This document shows positions 40,155 through 48,999 of a stretch of DNA of 64,000 bases, piece after piece. Positions within the stretch are counted from its first letter, which is position 1, and the number at the start of each line of letters is the position of its first letter. Under the pieces are notes generated by a model. That model had not been told where the DNA came from and did not search any database. It saw only the letters and a program-made list of their open reading frames with translations. The stretch lies in NCBI GenBank assembly GCA_045106235.1, contig JBGCEJ010000021.1, forward strand, positions 1-64,000, read 5' to 3'. The position numbers were made by a program, and so were the translations under genes. This stretch comes from UBA4427 sp045106235 (GTDB taxonomy: Bacteria; Myxococcota_A; UBA9160; UBA4427).

Positions 40155-42653
40155 CTAACTCAGCGCCCCGGCCGCGGCGATCTCCGAGATTTCATCGTCG
40201 CTGTAGCCGAGAATTTCCTTCATGACTTCGAAGGTATGCTCGCCAATCAGCGGTCCAGCTCGTCGAGGTTTCGAAGGTGTCGCGGAGAACGTTGTGACAG
40301 GGCCATCGAACGTCGACTTGCCAAAGCCGCCATGTTCGAGTTCGATGAAGAAGCCGCGATCCTTGAGCTGCGGATTGTCGTGGTAATCCGTCGCGCGAAG
40401 CGGCGGGTAGGCGGGCACGCCGGCCCGGCAGAGCCGGTCCGCGCCGTCGAAACAATCCTGGTCAGCAACCCAGGCCTTGATCACGGCGTCGATCTCGTCT
40501 CGCCGCGAGAGGCGAACGTCCACCGACTCCATCTCGTCGCCCCCGAGTTTGCCGAGCTCAGGAATCACGCCGCAGAGCGCCCGCCATTGTTCGGCGGTAC
40601 GCGCCTCGATGGCGATATACCGCTCCTTGCCGTTCGCGGGATAGACGCCGTGGGGGCAGCCCCATTCGGAATCATGCCCCGGCTGTTGAAGTACGCGGCC
40701 GTTCAGCTGGTAGTCGAGGATCGCGGGCGCGAGGTAGTGAATCCCGGTCTCAATTTGGGAGACATCGATCAGCTGACCTTCCCCGGTTTTGTCGCGATGA
40801 TGCAGGGCGGCGCAGAGTGCGGCCTGGGCATAGCGCGGGGAGATGAAGTCCGTGTAGGCGCCCCAAGGTGAGGTCGGCTTGCGGTCGGGCCAGCCCGTGA
40901 TGCCGGTAAAGCCGCCGAGAGCGGAGCCATGGATGCCGAAGCCCGTATGCTTTCGTTCGGGCCCCGTTTGGCCGCGCATGCAGCTGTAGAGCATGACGAT
41001 CTTCGGATTGATCGCGCGCAGCTGTTCGTAGCCGAGTCCGAGGCGCTCGGCGGTGCCGGGCGTAAAATTCTCGATCACGACATCAGCCCATTCGACCATC
41101 TTGTGGGCGACCGCGAGACCTTCAGGCTTCGTGAAGTCGATGGCGATGCCGAGCTTTGACTGATTCATGTTGGCAGCGGAATGGCCCGTCGTCGTGCCCG
41201 GGTCGCCGATCCACGGCGGGATGAAGCGAAGGGTATCGACGCGGCTTTCGGTCTCGACGCGGAGGACGGTGGCGCCGAGGTTCGCAAGGTCCTTGCTAAT
41301 CAGCGGGCCGGCGGCGATCCAGGAGAAGTCGGCGACTTTCAGGCCTTCGAAGATCTCCTTGCGTGGGGCGGGTTGGGCGACCGTCGGCGGGGAAGGGCGT
41401 TTCGCGAGAGATTCCGCAGAGTCGATGAGGGCCTGATCCTCGCCGAGCCTGGGTGCGCCGCCTTCGTAGACGATGGGCGTCTCGGAAAGGCCAGCGAAGG
41501 GGCCGGGGAGTTTCTGCCCGTCGATATCGACCCAGAAATCACGCGCTTTCAGCTGAACGTCTTCGAGGAGGTCAGAGGCGAGATAGACCGGCGAGATCAG
41601 CCATTTCTGGCGGACGGCCTCGGCCTGGACTTCCGCTTTGGTCATGGTCTTGAGATGCGCTTTGAACTGCTCGACGCCGCGGAGTGCGGTCTCGAGTTCC
41701 ATCTTGCCTTCTTGGAGTTGCTGGATCCAGGTCATCCAGTCGACTTCCATCAGGTCTGCATCGAGCCCACCTTGTTCGCCGATCCAGTTCATCGCGGCGT
41801 TAAAGCCGAAGGCGCCCTGGGCACCTAACACGAGAACGATGGCGAGGTAGCCGTCTTTGCATTCTTCGATGACCGGGAGATCGAGGCCCGGGAATACGGG
41901 CATGCTGCCCGTTCGATTCGCGCGGTCTTCGCCGGATTGCGGCGCGTTCTGGCCTATGGCGGCAAAGCCCGTGACGTACATCAGGCTCCAGAGCACAGCG
42001 GCCTGAATGGATGAGTCGAGATGCTGTCCCTCGCCAGACCGGTTGCGCGAGTAGAGCGCCATCAGCACATCCGCCGCAGCCTGGGTTCCGCCGAGATGTG
42101 CGGTTTCCGGGAGGCCGACGGGGAGAGGCGGTCGATTGCCGTCGCCGTTCATGTTCAGGAAGCCACCGGCGGCGCAGACCGTGAGATCCGTCGCGGGGTA
42201 CTGCGCGTGGGGGCCCGTCTGGCCATAAGCGGAGACGGAGACGTAGAGGAGCATCGGATTCAGCGCTCGAAGCGCATCGGCACCGAGTCCGCGTGCTTCC
42301 ATTTCCCCGGGCATCGCGGACTCGATCAAGATGTCCGCGGTCTCGACCAAGGCTAGGAAACGGGCGCGATCCGTCTCGTCTTCGAGATCGAGGACGACGC
42401 TCTTCTTGCCCCGCCCCCAGGATCGCCAGAACAAGGACTGTTCGGGATCTCCGTCGGGCGCTTCGGGCCTGGGCTTCACCGCCGTCGGCGGCGAAGCAAA
42501 AGGCGGGGCGAAGCGCGCATCACAGCCGCCCGGAGGCTCGATCTTAATCACTTCGGCGCCTAGGTCCGCGAGGACGCGACCTGTGGCTTCACCGAGAGCG
42601 GTGGAAAGATCAAGAACCCGGATGTCTTCGAGCGCGCTCACCCTCTCGCTCAT
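40155..42653 (-). CDS. Double-length CaiB/BaiF CoA-transferase (two fused family III domains)
   Basis: An 832-residue protein made of two family III CoA-transferase domains, roughly residues 8-395 (IRVLDLSTALGEATGRVLADLG...) and 415-815 (LKVADFSWIAAGPLISKDLANLG...). Single-domain enzymes are about 400 residues. In domain two the catalytic Asp aligns in GAYTDFISPRYAQ; in domain one the same position reads PETAHLGGTQAA, with Ala/His instead, so domain one may be non-catalytic. It overlaps the upstream amidohydrolase by four bases (ATGA), implying a joint pathway in which an acid is activated as CoA thioester. Confidence 0.92.
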   Translation of the reverse strand: MSERVSALEDIRVLDLSTALGEATGRVLADLGAEVIKIEPPGGCDARFAPPFASPPTAVKPRPEAPDGDPEQSLFWRSWGRGKKSVVLDLEDETDRARFLALVETADILIESAMPGEMEARGLGADALRALNPMLLYVSVSAYGQTGPHAQYPATDLTVCAAGGFLNMNGDGNRPPLPVGLPETAHLGGTQAAADVLMALYSRNRSGEGQHLDSSIQAAVLWSLMYVTGFAAIGQNAPQSGEDRANRTGSMPVFPGLDLPVIEECKDGYLAIVLVLGAQGAFGFNAAMNWIGEQGGLDADLMEVDWMTWIQQLQEGKMELETALRGVEQFKAHLKTMTKAEVQAEAVRQKWLISPVYLASDLLEDVQLKARDFWVDIDGQKLPGPFAGLSETPIVYEGGAPRLGEDQALIDSAESLAKRPSPPTVAQPAPRKEIFEGLKVADFSWIAAGPLISKDLANLGATVLRVETESRVDTLRFIPPWIGDPGTTTGHSAANMNQSKLGIAIDFTKPEGLAVAHKMVEWADVVIENFTPGTAERLGLGYEQLRAINPKIVMLYSCMRGQTGPERKHTGFGIHGSALGGFTGITGWPDRKPTSPWGAYTDFISPRYAQAALCAALHHRDKTGEGQLIDVSQIETGIHYLAPAILDYQLNGRVLQQPGHDSEWGCPHGVYPANGKERYIAIEARTAEQWRALCGVIPELGKLGGDEMESVDVRLSRRDEIDAVIKAWVADQDCFDGADRLCRAGVPAYPPLRATDYHDNPQLKDRGFFIELEHGGFGKSTFDGPVTTFSATPSKPRRAGPLIGEHTFEVMKEILGYSDDEISEIAAAGALS

Positions 42654-43843
42654 GCCGGCTTCAGCTCGTTCAGCTCGCGGGTATTATCGCGAAGGATTCG
42701 GAGCTTTTTGGCATCATCGAATTTATGCAGCTCGTCGACGTAGTCGAGCGGGGTCGGCATGCCTTCGATATGCGGCCAATCGGATCCGAAGATCACGCGG
42801 TCGGCGCCCATGAAATGCTCCACTTCATAGACATCGTCTTCCCAGAAGGGGTTGATCCAGACATGCTCCTTGAAGAGCAGGCCCGGGTCTTCCTTGTAGT
42901 AGTTGGTGATGGCGAGGCGATCCCGCGACTGCTTCAGCTTGCGGAAGAGGTCCGCGAGGAACTCCGCGCCGTTTTCAACCGAGGCGATACGCACGCCTGG
43001 GTGTCGCTCGAAAAGCCGTTCGAACGCGCATGTGATCAGGAAGTCGTAGGCGGCGCGCTCGATATTGAAATGCTTCACGTTGGGGGAAATCGCGGCTTCG
43101 GCGGCGTCTGCCGTAAAGCCGTCCTGGACGTAGCCGTGCGTGGTGTAGCCCGAGTCCGACGCATGAATCACGACGGTGATGCCCGCTTCGCTGACGCGTG
43201 CCCAGAAAGGGTCAAACTTGGGATGTGCAGGGGAGAAAACGCCGTCCGCTGTATGGATCGCCGAGGGGCGCATGCAAACGACGCGGGCCCCTTCCGCGAG
43301 AGCCCATTCGAGTTCGGAACATGCGAAGTCGACGTCGGTGAGGGTGATATAGGGCGCGCCAAAAATACGGTTCTTGTATGCGACGCCCCAGTCTTCATTC
43401 AGCCAGCGGTTGAAGGCATGGAACTGAACCTTGACCGCTTCGATATCGTTCTTCAGCAGCTCTTCGTAGAGCACGCCTAACGTCGGGAAGAGCCACATCG
43501 CCTCGATGCCCTGCTGGTCCATCTTCTGGATCCGGGCTTCGTTATGCATGTAGTAGTCGGGCAGAGGTTCGCGCTCCTTGAGCGCGTTCATCATGTTCGT
43601 GCCGTTCGGGTTGCCGCGGAGGAAATCCGAGATGGCACCGGGCATCGCGATCGGATCCCAGGTCGGGTTCTTGACTGCGTGTGCGAGTTTGCCGCCGACG
43701 ACGTGATGCTGTCGCCCGTTGATCTCGGCCCACTGGACGCAGCGCGCCTGCATGTTCTTCGGGACGTGGCGAGTAAAGGCGTCGAGCGCCTCGTAGTAGT
43801 GGTTGTCGGCGTCAAAAGGTGCGTAGCCCAGGTCGTGACTCAT
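42650..43843 (-). CDS. Amidohydrolase-2 family metal-dependent hydrolase/decarboxylase
   Basis: A 397-residue TIM-barrel enzyme of the Amidohydro_2 (ACMSD/gamma-resorcylate decarboxylase-like) family. The N-terminus has DADNHYYEALDAF in place of the usual D-x-H-x-H, then ITVVIHASDSGY and the C-terminal metal Asp in RVIFGSDWPHIEGMPTP. Members decarboxylate or hydrolyse aromatic or cyclic acids. ATG 43843 follows GAGGAG. Its four-base overlap with the double CoA-transferase makes the pair a likely catabolic operon. The substrate is unknown. Confidence 0.9.
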   Translation of the reverse strand: MSHDLGYAPFDADNHYYEALDAFTRHVPKNMQARCVQWAEINGRQHHVVGGKLAHAVKNPTWDPIAMPGAISDFLRGNPNGTNMMNALKEREPLPDYYMHNEARIQKMDQQGIEAMWLFPTLGVLYEELLKNDIEAVKVQFHAFNRWLNEDWGVAYKNRIFGAPYITLTDVDFACSELEWALAEGARVVCMRPSAIHTADGVFSPAHPKFDPFWARVSEAGITVVIHASDSGYTTHGYVQDGFTADAAEAAISPNVKHFNIERAAYDFLITCAFERLFERHPGVRIASVENGAEFLADLFRKLKQSRDRLAITNYYKEDPGLLFKEHVWINPFWEDDVYEVEHFMGADRVIFGSDWPHIEGMPTPLDYVDELHKFDDAKKLRILRDNTRELNELKPA

Positions 43844-43930
43844 GGTGGTTCTCCTCTGAATTTCGAACCGGGAGTTTAGCGAGTTTTGGGGGTCGGTGGT
43901 GCGTCGCTTTGGCGTCGTCCGTTGGGGAGA

Positions 43931-44182
43931 TCAGCCCGCAGGCGAGGAGAGGTTCGTGGGCAGGGCAGGCGCAATTTCGGAGAAGGCGCGGCCGACGAGT
44001 TCCTGGGCTGAATCCAGGCTCAGCTGCCGGAGGATTTCCCCGATCGCGGGGCCGTCCAGGGGGAGTTGGGATTCCGCGCCGTTCGGAAATCGCAGGCCGA
44101 GGACGACGAGGCCGTCGGAATCGTGGGCCACGTCGAGGCGGACACTCTCAACCCAGGTTTCGGGGCGGCCTTGCGATTTCAT
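43931..44182 (-). CDS. Small hypothetical protein, last of an amidohydrolase operon
   Basis: An 83-residue protein of unknown function. It has a beta-rich start (WVESVRLDVAHDSDGLVVLGLRF), a short loop PNGAESQLPLDGPAIGEILRQL, and an amphipathic helical end. There is no signal peptide or membrane segment. ATG 44182 lies five bases after the stop of the gene before it, and no separate ribosome site is visible, so translation is probably coupled. The wider frame upstream to 44860 is antisense-like sequence out of phase with the real genes. Confidence 0.6.
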   Translation of the reverse strand: MKSQGRPETWVESVRLDVAHDSDGLVVLGLRFPNGAESQLPLDGPAIGEILRQLSLDSAQELVGRAFSEIAPALPTNLSSPAG

Positions 44183-44187
44183 CGGGC

Positions 44188-44415
44188 TTAGCTGGCGAGG
44201 TCCGGCATGGGCGGATCGACGAAGACAATATCCGTCGGCGTGAGCGTGATCGACGGCGGCCGCATGGCGAGGTGGAGATTCCAACTCTGCAGAGTGGGGA
44301 TATCGATGGCCTGAGTCGTTTGCTCGCTCGCTCGCTGGGCAAGGGATTCCCAGCTTTCGTTGGCGTCGGGCATGAAGTAGCGGCGAATCGGCGGGGGTGC
44401 GTCTGGCTGGCTCAT
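44188..44415 (-). CDS. Small hypothetical protein between an amidohydrolase and another small gene
   Basis: A 75-residue Pro-rich protein beginning MSQPDAPPPIRRYFMPDAN, with DIPTLQSWNLHLAMRPPSIT and ending in VDPPMPDLAS. I recognise no family. It has an excellent ribosome site (AAGGAGG six bases before ATG) and its ATG overlaps the amidohydrolase stop (ATGA), so it is very likely expressed. No membrane segment. Both small proteins may be partners of the hydrolase. Confidence 0.7.
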   Translation of the reverse strand: MSQPDAPPPIRRYFMPDANESWESLAQRASEQTTQAIDIPTLQSWNLHLAMRPPSITLTPTDIVFVDPPMPDLAS

Positions 44416-46127
44416 GCTTTTCCTCCTTCGGCGATCTGTCCGCGTCGCGCGTTGCTATATCCGTCCGCTTCGGAGTAGGCCGACGCGCCGCCGACAAAGA
44501 CGTGTTGAATGCCCTGGGCGCGTCGAATGAACCGAAAACTCTCGCCGTTATCGGGGAGGTCGAACGCGAGTTCCTCAGGGCCTCGATCAATCGTATCGGG
44601 ATCGAAGACGACGAGGTCTGCGTCGTAGCCCGAGGCGATCTGCCCCTTGTCTCGAAGGCCCCATGCATTCGCGATATCCGAGGTGAGGCGCTGGACGGCG
44701 CGTTCCAAGGGCAGCGCGCCGTGTTCCCGAACGAAGCGAGAGAAGAGGTGGCCTGTGTCGCCATAAGTCGCAAACCGCGCAACATGGGCGCCGCCGTCTC
44801 CTGAACCGATTTGGATCTGGGGGTGGTCGAGGGTGGGGCCGATCTTCTTCTCGTCCGCATGACCGAGGTTCGTTGCGGTAAATCGGGCGCTGAGATTCTC
44901 CTGTAGAGAAATGTCCATCAGGACTTCAGCGGGATGCTGGCCACGCTCCGCGGCGATTTCGCGCAAGGTTCGTCCGACATCGTCTCGGGATTCCCCTGTG
45001 GCTGCGGATAGCCGGGTGTCCGCGAGATGAAAAGAAAGGGCGAGGGGCATCTGGTCGGTTTCGGTTTCCGCCGCCAGGACCGCTCGGGTCGCGCTGTCTG
45101 AAAATGCCTTTCGGATCGCGTCCGGGCCCTGCATCAGGGTTCCCACCCAGGTGGGCATCGCCGTGAACACCGCACTTGGGATGCTCAAGTCGAAGGTCAT
45201 ATCGACGGGACGCGTTTGCATCTGCGCGGTCAGCCGTGCACCGCGGGCGGCATGGAGCTCCAGCCGCTCGATCACACGTTCGACGAGATGCGGGGTTGAG
45301 GCGCTTTCGAAGAGCGGCGAGAAGGTGACGGGAATTTGATGCCGGAGTGAGAGGTCCGCGAGCAGATCGATCCGAGTGCAAAGCAGGTCGGCATCCCAGA
45401 ATTCGGGCAGCACCTGAAGGGGGCGATCGCGTTCGCCGAGGACCGCCGCGAGCGCGTGCAGCTCTTCGAGTGTGCCGAGGCGGCAAGGCACGGGGCGGAA
45501 CTCGTGATCGATATCCGAGAAGCTCGTGCTCATCCCAAGCGCGCCGCCATCGAGGGACTCGCGAAGCAGGTCGCATAGGCTCCGAACTTCTTCGGCCGTG
45601 GAAGGCCGTTCGCGACTCTCGTAGCCCAGGACCCAAAGGCGGAGCAGGCTATGCCCCACAAGCGGCGCGACGTTCAGCCCGAGCTCAGGCTGAATCGTTT
45701 CAACGTACTCGCCGAAGCTCTCCCAGGTCCAGCGCAGGCCAGCGTCAAAGGCACTCTTGGGCATCTCTTCGATCTGCCGGAAGACCGCGCCGAGGAACTC
45801 GCGATGCTCACGCTTGAGGGGCGCGAGGGAGAGCGAGCAGTTTCCCGGGATGATCGTCGTGACGCCGTGTTCGAGAGAGGGTTTGGCCATGCCGTCCCAG
45901 GTGAGCTGGGCGTCGAAATGGGTGTGGGGGTCGATGAATCCGGGGGCGATCGCTGCGCCGCCGACGTCAATCGTTTCTCGGGCTTCGCCGAGGGGCGTCG
46001 ACTGCACCGCATCGGTTTGAGGCGCGACGGCCTTGATCTTTCCCTTATCGATCGCGACGGACCCATGCATGGGGGGCGATCCGGTTCCATCGCAGATCAG
46101 GCCGTTCGTCAGAATAAGATCGTGCAT
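44412..46127 (-). CDS. N-acyl-D-amino-acid deacylase-like amidohydrolase
   Basis: A 571-residue amidohydrolase-superfamily enzyme. The start LILTNGLICDGTGSPP and GGAAIAPGFIDPHTHFDAQ form the first strands and metal-binding H-x-H of the D-aminoacylase/dihydroorotase group. Later GVTTIIPGNCSLSLAP, GALGMSTSFSD, GSGDGGAHVARF and the C-terminal GQIASGYDADLVVFDPDT are typical. It would hydrolyse an N-acyl or cyclic amide. ATG 46127 (GGAGGA eight bases upstream) is preferred to the more upstream frame. It heads a three-gene operon with two small unknown genes. Confidence 0.9.
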   Translation of the reverse strand: MHDLILTNGLICDGTGSPPMHGSVAIDKGKIKAVAPQTDAVQSTPLGEARETIDVGGAAIAPGFIDPHTHFDAQLTWDGMAKPSLEHGVTTIIPGNCSLSLAPLKREHREFLGAVFRQIEEMPKSAFDAGLRWTWESFGEYVETIQPELGLNVAPLVGHSLLRLWVLGYESRERPSTAEEVRSLCDLLRESLDGGALGMSTSFSDIDHEFRPVPCRLGTLEELHALAAVLGERDRPLQVLPEFWDADLLCTRIDLLADLSLRHQIPVTFSPLFESASTPHLVERVIERLELHAARGARLTAQMQTRPVDMTFDLSIPSAVFTAMPTWVGTLMQGPDAIRKAFSDSATRAVLAAETETDQMPLALSFHLADTRLSAATGESRDDVGRTLREIAAERGQHPAEVLMDISLQENLSARFTATNLGHADEKKIGPTLDHPQIQIGSGDGGAHVARFATYGDTGHLFSRFVREHGALPLERAVQRLTSDIANAWGLRDKGQIASGYDADLVVFDPDTIDRGPEELAFDLPDNGESFRFIRRAQGIQHVFVGGASAYSEADGYSNARRGQIAEGGKA

Positions 46128-46332
46128 CGCAAGCGTCCTCCGTTTCGAAAGTATGCCCCATCTAGAAGGGGGCGGTATGGGGGGAACGGGAGCCAAGAGG
46201 CGGGCTCAGTGCCCACTCTCCGCGCCGCGTCCCGGAGAGATCGCGTTTTGCGCGGTGGGAGAGGGCGCGCGATCATCTGGCCCGGCCCGGCCCGGCTCGG
46301 CTCGGGATGGGCCTAAAGCTAAGGAGACCTCT

Positions 46333-47229
46333 TTGCAAAAGCTGATCATCGATGCGCGACTGAACGAGTACACGATGCGGGATCCGAACCCGAATGTGCC
46401 TTTTTCAGCCGGGGAGATTGCCCAGGATGCGGCGGCCTGTCGCGAAGCGGGTGCTTCGATCGTTCACTATCACGCGCGGGAGCCAGAGTCTGGTGTGCCT
46501 TCGACCTCCGCGGAGGATTATGCGGCGGTGGCCAAAGCGATTCGTGCCGCGTGCGATGCGATCATCATGCCGACCCTCGGCGCGAATACCGTGCCGGATT
46601 TGGATGAGCGCTTCTCGCATATCGAATCGATGGCGAAGGATGAAGCGACCCGCGCGGATATGGTGCCGCTGGATATGGCGAGCCTTTCGCTGGCCATTTG
46701 GCGCCCTGGGCAGGGCGCGGTGGCGGGCGATGACCTCGTTTACCACAACTCGGTCGGCGCTCTAAAGACGTTGGCGGCTCGGGCTCGGGCAGTGGATGCG
46801 CTCGTCATGGCGGCGATTTGGAATGTGGGGTCGCTCCGTCTGCTCGAAGCGTTTGTGGAGACGGGGGTTTTTCCGAAAACCGTTTTCGCAGAGCTCTTCA
46901 CAACGGAAGGGGGTCTGATTGCAGGGCATCCGGGCACGCTTGCGGGATTGCAGGCGCTGATCGATTTCGTGCCGAAGGGAATGAACTGCGTTTGGGCCGC
47001 GGCTTGCTACGGCGATAATGCGCTGCCGCTGGCCGAGTCCGCGATCGTGCAGGGTGGTCATGTCGCCATCGGTCTCGGGGATTATGCCTATCCAGAGCTT
47101 CGCTCAGGTGCCGCGTCGGATTGGCCGACGAATGCCGAGGTGATCGCCGCCGTGGTCGAGATAGCCCGGAAACATGGCCGTGAGATCGCGACGCCCGATG
47201 AAGCGCGTGCGATGCTCATGCAGGACTGA
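46333..47229 (+). CDS. BKACE (beta-keto acid cleavage enzyme, DUF849) family protein
   Basis: A 298-residue TIM-barrel enzyme. BKACE members cleave a beta-keto acid with acetyl-CoA, giving acetoacetate and an acyl-CoA; the type enzyme Kce acts on 3-keto-5-aminohexanoate. Zn-binding HYHAREPESG and the substrate region MPTLGANTVP are visible, as is GGHVAIGLGDYAYP. No ATG fits: the family N-terminus KLIIDARLNEY begins directly after TTG 46333, which has AAGGAG six bases upstream, so I call a TTG start. It may act with the alpha/beta-hydrolase 15 bases downstream. Confidence 0.92.
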   Translation: MQKLIIDARLNEYTMRDPNPNVPFSAGEIAQDAAACREAGASIVHYHAREPESGVPSTSAEDYAAVAKAIRAACDAIIMPTLGANTVPDLDERFSHIESMAKDEATRADMVPLDMASLSLAIWRPGQGAVAGDDLVYHNSVGALKTLAARARAVDALVMAAIWNVGSLRLLEAFVETGVFPKTVFAELFTTEGGLIAGHPGTLAGLQALIDFVPKGMNCVWAAACYGDNALPLAESAIVQGGHVAIGLGDYAYPELRSGAASDWPTNAEVIAAVVEIARKHGREIATPDEARAMLMQD

Positions 47230-47244
47230 GGACCAGGATTCTGA

Positions 47245-48075
47245 ATGCCGATTGCGAAGCTCGACGGAATTGATCTCTACTATGAACAGGGCGGGGCCGG
47301 GGCGCGGCTGCTTTTCCTGAATGGGACGGGCGGGGATCTCCGCCAGAAGCCGAGCCTAATCGAGGGGCCTTTGGCCGCGGAATTCGAGATTCTGGCCCAT
47401 GATCAGCGAGGCCTTGGTCAAAGTGGGAAGCCGGATCGGCCCTACTCGATGGCCAACTATGCCGACGATGCCGCGGCGCTATTGGATCACGTGGGTTGGG
47501 ATCGCTGCCATGTCTTCGGCGTTTCCTTCGGCGGGATGGTGGGACAGGAGCTCGCTCTCCGTCATCCGGACCGAATCGAGCGGTTGGTTCTTTGCTGCAC
47601 TTCAAGCGGCGGCGCGGGAGGCGCTTCCTATCCGCTGCATGAACTGCAGGGGCTCCCGCCAAAGGAACATGCGCGGCGTGTACTGGAGCTTGGGGATCAG
47701 CGCTGGGCGGAGGGGGCCGCGGGGCGAACGCCCGCGCGCTTCGAGAAGATGGTCGAGTTCATGATGAGTCGGTTTACGGAAGAGGCGCCGGCGGAAGAGC
47801 GCGCGGCGACTGAGGTTGGCGCCCGGCGGCAGCTCGAGGCAAGGCTCGGTCATGATACTTGGGACCGACTCGCTGAGATCGGTACGCCGACGCTGTTATG
47901 CGGCGGTCGATATGACGGAATCTCGCCGCCCGCCAATATGGAGAACCTTCATAGTCGCCTGCCTCAGTCGGAACTCGAGTTCTTCGACGGTGGGCATATG
48001 TTCTTGCTGGAAGATCGCGCGGCGTTTCGGCGGGTGATTGCGTTTTTAAACGGCGATTCGGGCGGCCGCGATTGA
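47245..48075 (+). CDS. Alpha/beta-fold hydrolase
   Basis: A 276-residue cytoplasmic serine hydrolase like 3-oxoadipate enol-lactonases. Oxyanion LFLNGTGGDLRQ, nucleophile elbow FGVSFGGMVGQE, acid in LLCGGRYDGISPP and His in FFDGGHMFLLED are in the usual order. AGGA lies just before ATG. It follows the BKACE gene after 15 bases, so the pair is probably co-transcribed and may hydrolyse an ester or lactone before or after keto-acid cleavage. Convergent with the PhyH gene. Confidence 0.9.
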   Translation: MPIAKLDGIDLYYEQGGAGARLLFLNGTGGDLRQKPSLIEGPLAAEFEILAHDQRGLGQSGKPDRPYSMANYADDAAALLDHVGWDRCHVFGVSFGGMVGQELALRHPDRIERLVLCCTSSGGAGGASYPLHELQGLPPKEHARRVLELGDQRWAEGAAGRTPARFEKMVEFMMSRFTEEAPAEERAATEVGARRQLEARLGHDTWDRLAEIGTPTLLCGGRYDGISPPANMENLHSRLPQSELEFFDGGHMFLLEDRAAFRRVIAFLNGDSGGRD

Positions 48076-48085
48076 GCCACGGGTA

Positions 48086-48928
48086 TTAGGCTTGCTTCGG
48101 CGCGCGGTTGGTTGGATTTCGCTCTGAGGCGTATGCGGTTTCGGCGAGTTCGTCCACGCCGAGCACGCTCGCCGGGCTCTGCCCGTCTACATGGCCTGAG
48201 ATGCCCTTGTAGAGGGTGTAGCCGCAGAGCTCGAGCAGGCGCTCGGAGAAGCCTCGCTTGATTTCGTCGGGTACGCCGACGTATTGATTCTGCTGGGTTC
48301 GGATGAATCCCGCGCAGTACTGCACGTTGACGCCGACACGCCAGCTGTCTTGGCTGCGGTTTTCGCCAGAGCCATGCCAGAGGCCGCCGTGAAAGACGAG
48401 CACGCTGCCACGCGGCATCACGGCGGGGATGGAATCGTAGCTTCGGCTGTAGTCGGGGATATGGTCAAGCTTATGCGATCCGGGAACGAGTCGAGTGCCG
48501 CCGTTTTCTTCCGTGAAGTCCGTCAGCGCCCAGATGGTCGTGCAGACGAGGGGTGGATGAGGGCGCGGGATATTAATGACGAAATCGTCCGGATGAAGCG
48601 GCTGAGGAACTTCGCCGGGCCCAAGGTCCATAGACGTCATCCCCGAGAGCAGGCAGTCGGGCTCGAGGACGCGCTCGACGAGAGGGAGGACCGCGTCGTG
48701 GACGGGCATCTTCTGAAATGCCGCACCCTTCGCGAGGAGATTGTAGGTGCGCAGCGTCTTGTAGCCTTCGAGGGTATTGCCCTTGGGCTTGGTGTCGACG
48801 CTGCCCTCGACGCGCTTGATCTCGCTGAGGAGCTCGTCCACGAGGTCGAGGTCGATCACGTTTTCGAGGATGGTGTATCCCTCAAGATCGATTCGCTTGA
48901 GGTGGGCTTCGATTTCGGCTTCCAGCAT
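48086..48928 (-). CDS. Phytanoyl-CoA dioxygenase (PhyH) family Fe(II)/2OG oxygenase
   Basis: A 280-residue PhyH-family oxygenase. The iron ligands are in QPLHPDDFVINIPRPHPP (H-x-D) and FHGGLWHGSGENRS, with a downstream Arg in RVGVNVQYC for 2-oxoglutarate. ENGGTRLVPGSHKLDH is a strong family segment. It would hydroxylate a small or lipid-like substrate. ATG 48928 with GGGAG seven bases upstream is preferred over 48955. The nearby CoA genes make a lipid or CoA-bound substrate plausible, but that is inference. Confidence 0.9.
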   Translation of the reverse strand: MLEAEIEAHLKRIDLEGYTILENVIDLDLVDELLSEIKRVEGSVDTKPKGNTLEGYKTLRTYNLLAKGAAFQKMPVHDAVLPLVERVLEPDCLLSGMTSMDLGPGEVPQPLHPDDFVINIPRPHPPLVCTTIWALTDFTEENGGTRLVPGSHKLDHIPDYSRSYDSIPAVMPRGSVLVFHGGLWHGSGENRSQDSWRVGVNVQYCAGFIRTQQNQYVGVPDEIKRGFSERLLELCGYTLYKGISGHVDGQSPASVLGVDELAETAYASERNPTNRAPKQA

Positions 48929-48999
48929 GGCGATCTCCCGGCGAAGAGAAAGCATAGGGAATTGGGGCGCCGCGGCGAGCGTCCGGAGTAAGCCCCTTT

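Noticed and set aside
43931..44860. A 309-codon minus-strand frame covering the small gene and part of the amidohydrolase.
   Set aside because: Only its last 83 codons have a plausible start and operon position; the rest is out-of-phase sequence within the amidohydrolase.
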